From a bacterium (GTDB taxonomy: Bacteria > Elusimicrobiota > Elusimicrobia > Elusimicrobiales > UBA9959): a DNA stretch of 5,821 nt. Below, one piece after another: positions 1 through 4,807 of the stretch; position 1 is the first letter of the stretch; every line of letters starts with the position of its first letter. The stretch spans positions 1 through 5,821 of the forward strand of contig JAKAMO010000143.1 of NCBI GenBank assembly GCA_021812825.1. The letters are read 5' to 3'. A program made the position numbers and the translations under genes. The notes below the pieces were generated by a model. The model worked only from the letters and a program-made list of their open reading frames with translations. It did not search any database and was not told the DNA's origin.

Positions 1-117
1 AACGGCATGCTCGCGGAGCAATACTCCGTGGGCTTCTGCATAGCCATGAACGCTTCCGCCGTCCTGCTTCTCTCCTTCCTCGTCCTGCTGCTGCCCAGGG
101 CCGAATACAAGGCATAA
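1..117 (+). CDS. C-terminal end of an integral membrane protein (partial, possibly an MFS-type transporter)
   Basis: Frame 1 is open from the first base to a TAA at 115-117 and encodes the last 38 residues of a protein whose start lies outside the window. The peptide has a polar stretch (NGMLAEQYSVGF), then about 20 hydrophobic residues (roughly residues 12-33, rich in Leu, Val and Ala), then a short charged tail ending PRAEYKA. A final transmembrane helix followed by a short cytoplasmic tail is typical of multi-pass transporters, and the pattern resembles the twelfth helix of major facilitator proteins, but nothing here is diagnostic. The gene converges on the minus-strand cyclase gene, and a hairpin terminator begins right at its stop codon. 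I am confident that it is coding and membrane-embedded, and unsure of the family. Confidence 0.6.
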   Translation, partial: NGMLAEQYSVGFCIAMNASAVLLLSFLVLLLPRAEYKA

Positions 118-148
118 AGAAACCCGCGATTCCGCGGTTTTTTTGTTT
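116..148. terminator. Probable bidirectional intrinsic terminator between convergent genes
   Basis: Positions 120-128 (AAACCCGCG) can pair with 133-140 (CGCGGTTT) around an ATTC loop, with one bulged C. This gives an eight-pair stem followed by a run of seven T (138-144) and then GTTT. On the opposite strand the same hairpin is followed by TTTCTTT, so it could also end transcripts of the minus-strand operon, whose last stop codon is at 164-166. The 46 bases between the two stop codons hold nothing else recognisable. Confidence 0.8.
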
Positions 149-163
149 CCTCGAGTGGCGCTG

Positions 164-1144
164 TCAGGCCCGGACGATCCTGGTGTTCGTCAGCAGGTCA
201 TGCCAGGTCAGTCCGTCCTTCTCGAAAAAAGCCCAGATGTAGCCCAGCCCTAACGGCACCGCCGATACCACTCCCAGCGCGGCACGCCAGAGCGTTTTTT
301 TTGGCGTTTCTCCGGTCGCCGCGTCCACCAGCTTCAGCTTCATTATCATCATGCCCGGGGTGGCGCCCTTGCGCTTAAGGAAGAACGAAATGCAGAACAC
401 CCAGATCATGATCTTTATCGGAGACAGAACGGCGCCTAAAAAGAGGATCTGCCTGGTCAGGATCGAAGCAACGCTCATGAAAAGCAACAGGTCGAGCAGA
501 AGTGAAACGGCGCGCTGGGAGATAGGGGCGGGCGTGCCCGGAACGGCCGGCGGCCGCGGCGCGGGTGGTACCGGGCTGCCGTGGGAGGGGGCTTCCTGGG
601 CCTCGCCGGGAGGCTGGGAACCTACGGGCACTTCGCGCAGCACGCGGAAGACCTTGATCTTCTCAGGTATGCCCTTGAACTGGCGGTAGCCTATCTCGCT
701 GGACGGCACCTCGCGCTTGTTCATGGAAAGGTAGACGGCCTCGGTGAAGAAGACCTCGCCGGCCTCGGCTATGCTCTCGAGGCGGGACGTGATGTTGACC
801 GGGTCGCCGTAGATGTCGCCGTCGTCGTGCACCGCCACCTCGCCGGCGTTGATCGCGATGCGTATCTCTATCTTGTCCGGGGCCGCCTTCTCGGCGTTAT
901 GGGCCTTCAGCACGGCCTGTATCTCCATGCCGCAGATGACGGCGTCGGTCGGGCTGTTGAAGACCACGAGGAAGGCGTCGCCAATGGTCTTGACCAGCCT
1001 GCCCCCGAACTTCTCGATGACCGGCAGCACCAGTTCGCGGTGCCGCGTCAGCAGCTCCTGCGTCTGGGCCCGGGAGAAGCTCGCCGTCTTGGACGTGAAG
1101 CCCTTTATGTCCGTCAGCATTATGGCGAGGTTGCGCGTATCCAT
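164..1144 (-). CDS. Class III adenylate/guanylate cyclase with C-terminal RDD membrane domain
   Basis: The 326-residue protein is predicted to convert a nucleoside triphosphate, probably ATP, to the cyclic nucleotide. Residues 1-170 form a complete class III cyclase domain. Metal-binding Asp12 lies in TDIKGFT and Asp56 in KTIGDAF. Purine-selecting Lys52 and Asp110 (DIYGD) match the adenylate-cyclase pair. Transition-state residues Asn117 and Arg121 lie in VNITSRLES. Residues 172-208 are a Pro/Ala/Gly-rich linker. Residues 209-326 are an RDD domain with Arg211, Asp218 and Asp316 (TWHDLL) and three hydrophobic helices near 212-230, 236-256 and 286-306. The start at 1144 is supported by GGAG five bases upstream. 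There is no N-terminal sensor domain, since the catalytic core begins almost at Met1. Most membrane cyclases place the membrane part first, so the order is uncommon. It is the last gene of the minus-strand cluster, 25 bp after the Nif3 gene. Domain calls are strong. Substrate (ATP rather than GTP) and membrane regulation are inferred. Confidence 0.93.
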   Translation of the reverse strand: MDTRNLAIMLTDIKGFTSKTASFSRAQTQELLTRHRELVLPVIEKFGGRLVKTIGDAFLVVFNSPTDAVICGMEIQAVLKAHNAEKAAPDKIEIRIAINAGEVAVHDDGDIYGDPVNITSRLESIAEAGEVFFTEAVYLSMNKREVPSSEIGYRQFKGIPEKIKVFRVLREVPVGSQPPGEAQEAPSHGSPVPPAPRPPAVPGTPAPISQRAVSLLLDLLLFMSVASILTRQILFLGAVLSPIKIMIWVFCISFFLKRKGATPGMMIMKLKLVDAATGETPKKTLWRAALGVVSAVPLGLGYIWAFFEKDGLTWHDLLTNTRIVRA

Positions 1145-1153
1145 GTTATCTCC
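1145..1153 (-). promoter_or_regulatory. Shine-Dalgarno site of the cyclase gene
   Basis: Read on the minus strand, GGAG (1153-1150) lies five bases before the ATG at 1144-1142. This fixes the start so that the catalytic domain begins almost at residue 1, with no missed N-terminal sensor. Confidence 0.75.
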
Positions 1154-1169
1154 GTTCTGCGGGCCGGTC

Positions 1170-1925
1170 TCAGGAAGGATTGGGAATGTCTATGAACTCG
1201 GTCTTCACCCGGAACTTCTTCTCGAGGACTGCCGCCAGGGCCTGCACTCCGGGTTTCTCGGTGTTGTAATGGCCGGCCGCTATGAAGTTGCAGCGGGCCT
1301 CGCGGGCGTACTCCTGCACCGGTTCTCCGGTCTCGCCGGTCAGGAAAAGGTCCAGCCCGGCCTCGGCCGCCTGGTCGAACATGCGCGCGGCGCCCCCGCT
1401 GACCGCCCCTACGGTGCGCACCTTCTCGGTCCCGAACCTGAAGCAGAGAGGCTCGGCGTCCAGCTTGATGGCCAGCTTCGCGGCGATATCTCCGATGGAG
1501 AGCGGCTTCGGCAGGGTCCCGCGGAAACCGATGTGCTGCCCGTCGTAATGCCCGAAAGGCTTGAGGGACCTGGCCCCGAGCATTTCCAGCAGGCGGGCGT
1601 TGTTGCCCACCTTTGGATGGGCGTCGAGCGGCAGGTGCCAGGCGCAGAGGGACAGGCCGCCGCCGAACAGCGCCTCCAGCTTGCGCTTGAACGGGCCGGC
1701 GAACGCCTGCGAACGGCCCCAGAGCAGGCCGTGGTGCACTATCAGCATGTCGGCGCCGCAGGCGGCCGCGCGCTTTATGCATTCCAGCGAGGCGGAGACC
1801 CCGAAGGCGATCTTGCGCACTTCGGGCCGTCCCTCGGCCTGCAGGCCGTTCTGCGAGGAATCCCTGAAATCGCGGGACGCGAGGTAGTCGTCCACGAAAG
1901 AAACTATGGTGTCCCTGTTCGGCAT
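1170..1925 (-). CDS. nif3: Nif3-like dinuclear metal center protein (YbgI family)
   Basis: The 251-residue protein matches the NIF3/YbgI family over its full length (E. coli YbgI is about 247 residues). The family forms toroidal hexamers with a two-metal site; its biochemical role is unsettled, and the database label 'GTP cyclohydrolase I type 2' is not proven in general. The expected metal ligands are all present: His64 and His65 in VHHGLLWG, Asp101 in HLPLDAHP, and His219 and Glu223 in AGHYNTEKPGV. Other family hallmarks are NGLQ (26-29), GVSAS (42-46), GNN (107-109), LTGE (195-198) and the C-terminal FIDIPNP. The start is supported by AGGGAG five bases upstream. It sits 37 bp after the GH57-like gene and 25 bp before the cyclase gene on the same strand, so co-transcription is likely. 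In many bacteria nif3 genes lie next to unrelated housekeeping genes, so the neighbours say little about its job. The symbol is a family name, not proof of orthology. Confidence 0.95.
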   Translation of the reverse strand: MPNRDTIVSFVDDYLASRDFRDSSQNGLQAEGRPEVRKIAFGVSASLECIKRAAACGADMLIVHHGLLWGRSQAFAGPFKRKLEALFGGGLSLCAWHLPLDAHPKVGNNARLLEMLGARSLKPFGHYDGQHIGFRGTLPKPLSIGDIAAKLAIKLDAEPLCFRFGTEKVRTVGAVSGGAARMFDQAAEAGLDLFLTGETGEPVQEYAREARCNFIAAGHYNTEKPGVQALAAVLEKKFRVKTEFIDIPNPS

Positions 1926-1936
1926 AAGCGCTCCCT
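1926..1936 (-). promoter_or_regulatory. Shine-Dalgarno site of the Nif3-like gene
   Basis: On the minus strand AGGGAG (1936-1931) precedes the ATG at 1925-1923 by five bases. It lies in the 37-bp gap after the GH57-like stop codon. I see no terminator hairpin with a T-run in this gap, which supports read-through from upstream. Confidence 0.75.
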
Positions 1937-1962
1937 GGCCGCCCCCTACCGCGTCGTTCCCG

Positions 1963-3648
1963 CTACTGCCTGCCGGGGCGGAAAGCGTAGATGTAGCCGT
2001 TGGAAATATCCTCGGCGAGATAATCCGCGATGGCGTAGCCGCCGTCCCTGGGCGCCAGCAGCAGCGCGGCGTAGCTCCAGAGCGACGGGGTGCCCCTCAG
2101 CGCGCCGGGCGGCAGCGCGGCCTGTATCCAACCGTCCTTTACCGACGCCTTGTACTGTCCGGCGCGGCGCGGGCCTTCGGGGGTGATCTTGTAAAGAGAG
2201 GCTCCTTCTGAGGAGACTTCCAGCGCGTATTCCCAGGCGCTGTCCGGGTAGATGCGCAGCGGCCTGCCCTCCAGCGGGCGGGCCACGCCGGCGCGGGCCC
2301 GGTGGTTGACGTCCATATAGAGGTCCAGCCTTATGCGGCCGAAGCCGGAGGGAGACGACGGGGACATGTCTATGGCTCCCGGCTTGAACTCGAAAAGCGC
2401 GCCGGCCGTGCTGACCGTCACGCGCAGGGCTTCGAGCGTCCAGTAGGGGGCGTCCGCGTCCGGGGCCGGCGAGCCGTCCGGCGCAGGCGGAATCGCCGGG
2501 GCGCGCCGCACGTTGGTCAGCTCGAATCCGCCGGGAGCTTCGGCGACCGTTATTTCGTCGTTCCGGCCCGCGGACGCGGCTTCCTCCAGGCTGGAGAAGG
2601 CCCAGGGGGGCGGTGGCTTGCGCATGAGCCGGTAGACGTTGGACAGCGTGTTGCGCAGGTCCAGCTCGGCTTCCCCGGCGGCGTCGGTGGAGGCCAGGAC
2701 CGTCAGGGCGGGGCCAGTCTCCGCCGAGAAATATTCGCGGAAGGCCGGCTCGGCCCGGGCGAAGCTGCCCTGCTCGGAGTTGAGGTACGACATCAGGTCC
2801 GCGCGGGTGCGGCGCAGGGCCGCCAGCGCGCCGGACTGGAGAGGGACCGAGGCCCAGCGGCTGTAATCCCCGGTCCAGGGCCCGAAGGCCGCGGCTATAG
2901 CGGCCGGGGCTGTCTGAGTTGAGACCGTCTTCTCCAGCGCCGCGGATACAGTATCCAGTTCACCGGCGCCGGCCGCGGCCAGCACGCGCTCCAGCTCCGC
3001 TCGCGCCGCCGCGGGGTCCGGAGCCGAAGTCTCGTCGAAAACCACGAACGGCTCACCGGCCGCGGAGAAAGAGGAGGTGTAGGCGGTGAAAGGCGCGGCG
3101 TAGACCCCCCCGTGCTGCATCAGCGGGGTCCCGGTGGAGACCGCCGGGCCGCAGGCTATCCATTTCACCCCGAGGGCGCCGGCGAGCGGGAAATAGTCCG
3201 GGACCAGCCCCCCGGGCGGGGAGACCAGGCCGGCCGGGGCCTTGCCGTAGGCAGCCGCCGCCTCGTCGCGGGACATGCCGAGCCTGAGCGAGAGGAAGTA
3301 GGAGGCCGCGTCCGGGTTCTGCAGCCCTTCGGGCTTTCCCTGCCACGTCACTTCCGGTTCGCCGGCGTAGTAGAGGAGCGGCAGGGGCGGGTCGCCGGCC
3401 GGCCGCCTGGCCAGCTCCAGCCTGCCTTCGTCGGAAAGCGTCCTGAGCCGCGCTTCCAGGCCTTTGACCGGCAGCGGCAGCGCGGCGGTTAGGCGGGCGT
3501 TCTTGTTGCTCTCCAGCAGCGCCAGCACTTCGGGCACGGCCGAGTTGCCGTCGGGAATCCACAGCAGGGCCCGGCCGGCGCCCAGCGCGGGGCGGGCCAG
3601 GCAGAGCGCGGCCGCCAGCGCCGCGTAGAATCCGTTCAGTCGCCTCAT
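1963..3648 (-). CDS. Secreted GH57-like protein with glucodextranase-C-like C-terminal domain, probably catalytically degenerate
   Basis: The 561-residue protein begins with a clear signal peptide (MRRL, hydrophobic core 7-19, cleavage near ALG/A at 23-24), so it should be exported. Residues about 30-345 follow the layout of uncharacterised GH57 proteins: a GRLELA...LPLL segment (75-92), an Ala-rich helix, PAGLVSPPGGLVPDYFPL then GVKWIACGP (138-168), a Gly-Pro-Trp segment (256-265), and a helical bundle ending LSNVYRLM (335-342). Residues about 370-393 are a low-complexity linker. Residues 410-555 resemble the glucodextranase C-terminal domain (FKPGAIDM, RLDLYMDV, AWEYALEV, LWSYAALLLAPRDGGY). 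Acidic and His residues I expect at several family motifs are replaced, suggesting a binding or structural role. A longer in-frame reading extends upstream to 3993 but runs antiparallel to nothing credible and overlaps the CBM48-like gene in another frame. The ATG at 3648 overlaps that gene's stop (ATGA) and starts the signal peptide, so it is preferred. Coding is certain; family assignment is by motif memory and moderate. Confidence 0.72.
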   Translation of the reverse strand: MRRLNGFYAALAAALCLARPALGAGRALLWIPDGNSAVPEVLALLESNKNARLTAALPLPVKGLEARLRTLSDEGRLELARRPAGDPPLPLLYYAGEPEVTWQGKPEGLQNPDAASYFLSLRLGMSRDEAAAAYGKAPAGLVSPPGGLVPDYFPLAGALGVKWIACGPAVSTGTPLMQHGGVYAAPFTAYTSSFSAAGEPFVVFDETSAPDPAAARAELERVLAAAGAGELDTVSAALEKTVSTQTAPAAIAAAFGPWTGDYSRWASVPLQSGALAALRRTRADLMSYLNSEQGSFARAEPAFREYFSAETGPALTVLASTDAAGEAELDLRNTLSNVYRLMRKPPPPWAFSSLEEAASAGRNDEITVAEAPGGFELTNVRRAPAIPPAPDGSPAPDADAPYWTLEALRVTVSTAGALFEFKPGAIDMSPSSPSGFGRIRLDLYMDVNHRARAGVARPLEGRPLRIYPDSAWEYALEVSSEGASLYKITPEGPRRAGQYKASVKDGWIQAALPPGALRGTPSLWSYAALLLAPRDGGYAIADYLAEDISNGYIYAFRPGRQ

Positions 3649-4106
3649 TTTACGGTCATCACGGAGACTTTCCTGCCGCCCTCGATGTCGGTATCCGGGT
3701 TGAGCGGGTCGAGCACTTCCTGCCCGTCTATGCGGCAGATGTACTTGTAGCGCCCGGGCGGCAGCGGCAGCAGGGCTTCCCAGGTCTTGGAGTCCTTTTT
3801 CACGAGCACCAGCGAGTCGGGGTTCCACTTGTTGAAATCCCCGGCTATGCGCACGTCCCTGGCCCCGGCTATCTTTATGTTGAAGCGGACGAAGCGAAGC
3901 TCCGGCTGCGGGGCCTCCACCGGCCTGTCCGGGCGGGGATGCATCAGCGGCATCGAGACGGTACGGGTGGGCTTTACCGTGGCCACGTTCCACTGCCCGA
4001 CGAAGCTGAAGTATTTCTTGATGGCGTTGTTGAACAGCACGCTGGGAACGCTGACCAGCGCGAAGACCACGGCGGCCAGCAGCAGGAGCATGGACTTGCG
4101 CTCCAT
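3645..4106 (-). CDS. Membrane-anchored AMPK/CBM48-like glycogen-binding-domain protein
   Basis: The 153-residue protein has one N-terminal hydrophobic helix (about residues 6-26, MLLLLAAVVFALVSV) after a short positive start (MERKS), so it is likely a signal anchor with the rest outside the inner membrane. Residues 27-69 are a Pro-containing spacer. Residues 70-153 form an E-set/CBM48 domain of the AMPK-beta glycogen-binding type: VRIAGDFNKWNP (85-96), TWEALLPLPPGRYKYICRIDG (108-128) and LDPLNPD (132-138). Trp94 and Lys121 match the AMPK-beta sugar contacts, but the second contact Trp is Glu130 here and the late Thr/Asn contacts are not kept. The ATG at 4106 shares one base with the radical SAM stop (TGATG), with GGAGG ten bases upstream. 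Its own TGA overlaps the next start (ATGA), tying it to the GH57-like gene. It may tether or assist that protein, which is inference. Longer in-frame readings upstream overlap the radical SAM gene and lack family resemblance. Confidence 0.85.
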   Translation of the reverse strand: MERKSMLLLLAAVVFALVSVPSVLFNNAIKKYFSFVGQWNVATVKPTRTVSMPLMHPRPDRPVEAPQPELRFVRFNIKIAGARDVRIAGDFNKWNPDSLVLVKKDSKTWEALLPLPPGRYKYICRIDGQEVLDPLNPDTDIEGGRKVSVMTVK

Positions 4107-4759
4107 CACAGGCCGGCCTCCTCTTCGAGCACCGGGCGTATCCTGACCTCGGCGCCGAGCGCTCCCGCCAGCTCCCGGAACTTCGGTATGTCCACTTCGG
4201 GCGCTTCCACCGCGGTGGCCACCACCTCCGGCAGCAGCATCACGGACTCCCTGATGAATTCCTTGACCTTCTCGAAGCCGCCGGCCCGCCAGGGCTCCAG
4301 CGGGCGCATGCGCTCCAGCCACTGCCCCGGGTCCGCCGTATTCAGGCTGACGTGCACGGAATCTATCAGGCCCTTCATCTCCGGGACCACGTTGCGCCCC
4401 CAGACCGCGTTGGCGAGGCCGTTGGTGTTAAGGCGTATCCTGAGGTTTTGCGGTATGGGGGCGGCCCTGCCGGAGCGCACTATCCGCGCGCAGGTCAGCA
4501 TGGCTTCCAGGCGCATGGTGGGCTCCCCGTAGCCGCAGAAGACCAGCTCGGAAAAGGGGGAGGCGGCCCATTCCGCCTTCGCGCCCGCCAGTACCTCGGC
4601 CGGAGACGGCTCCGCGCCGCCCAGGTTCAGGTTGCTGCCGCGGTAGTCCATCTTCCAGGAGTTCTTGACGCAGAATACGCAGGCGGTGGGACAGCTGTTG
4701 GTGAGGTTCACGTACAGGGCGTCCCGGTAGCGGTAGACTATCTTGGGGGTAGGGGCCAT
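4106..4759 (-). CDS. Radical SAM protein, TatD-associated type
   Basis: The 217-residue protein has the radical SAM iron-sulfur motif CxxxCxxC at Cys23, Cys27 and Cys30 (CPTACVFC), set in LYVNLTNSCPTACVFC. It also has the conserved FCGYGEPTMRLE (74-85), the RLNTNG strand (109-114) and a VHVSLNTAD strand about two thirds along. Short length, the LTN-C start and FCGYGEPT match the family annotated as 'TatD family-linked radical SAM', whose reaction is unknown. Its members often lie beside or fused to TatD nuclease genes; no tatD gene is visible here. There is no C-terminal extension with extra cysteine clusters. The ATG at 4759 is the only plausible start, because an in-frame TAG lies at 4787-4789 with no GTG or TTG between, but no Shine-Dalgarno sequence precedes it. 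It is the first gene of the minus-strand cluster, and its stop overlaps the next start by one base. Radical SAM identity is near certain; the subfamily is recalled from motif pattern. Confidence 0.92.
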   Translation of the reverse strand: MAPTPKIVYRYRDALYVNLTNSCPTACVFCVKNSWKMDYRGSNLNLGGAEPSPAEVLAGAKAEWAASPFSELVFCGYGEPTMRLEAMLTCARIVRSGRAAPIPQNLRIRLNTNGLANAVWGRNVVPEMKGLIDSVHVSLNTADPGQWLERMRPLEPWRAGGFEKVKEFIRESVMLLPEVVATAVEAPEVDIPKFRELAGALGAEVRIRPVLEEEAGL

Positions 4760-4807
4760 AGTAATGAAGTGTTTTTCTGCTTCCCGCTATTATTCTATCA
4801 TTTAGAA
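4760..4807. promoter_or_regulatory. Divergent promoter region between the radical SAM operon and glycerate kinase
   Basis: This 48-bp spacer is clearly richer in A and T than its surroundings and separates two divergent starts. On the minus strand TAGAAT (4797-4792) matches the -10 consensus at five of six positions, about 33 bases before the radical SAM ATG. On the plus strand TATTAT (4788-4793) is an equally good -10 candidate, placed so that transcription would start within about ten bases of the glycerate kinase ATG. The two candidates overlap, so the promoters may exclude each other. No convincing -35 box is seen for either. Neither downstream gene has a Shine-Dalgarno sequence. That a promoter lies here is likely; the exact boxes are guesses. 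Confidence 0.5.

Noticed and set aside
1120..1782. Second minus-strand frame (220 codons) overlapping the Nif3-like gene
   Set aside because: It is an off-frame reading of the Nif3-like gene, almost entirely Arg/Ala/Gly, while the 1170-1925 frame has all metal ligands of the family.
813..2186. Long plus-strand open frame (457 codons) opposite the cyclase, Nif3-like and GH57-like genes
   Set aside because: It crosses three well-supported minus-strand genes with clear motifs. Its translation is Arg/Gly/Ala-rich with no recognisable domain, as expected from the complement of high-GC coding sequence.
2302..2922. Plus-strand open frame (206 codons) and similar ones at 2639-2866 and 3112-3492
   Set aside because: These are complements of the GH57-like gene, with Gly/Arg-rich translations and no ribosome-binding site or domain that I could recognise.
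3649..3993. In-frame N-terminal extension of the GH57-like gene by 115 codons
   Set aside because: It overlaps the CBM48-like gene in another frame and has the low-complexity look of an off-frame reading. The ATG at 3648 gives a classic signal peptide and an ATGA overlap.
4107..4322. In-frame N-terminal extension of the CBM48-like gene by 72 codons
   Set aside because: It lies inside the radical SAM gene in another frame and its translation is Gly/Arg/Ala-rich. The ATG at 4106 has a GGAGG upstream and starts directly before the membrane anchor.
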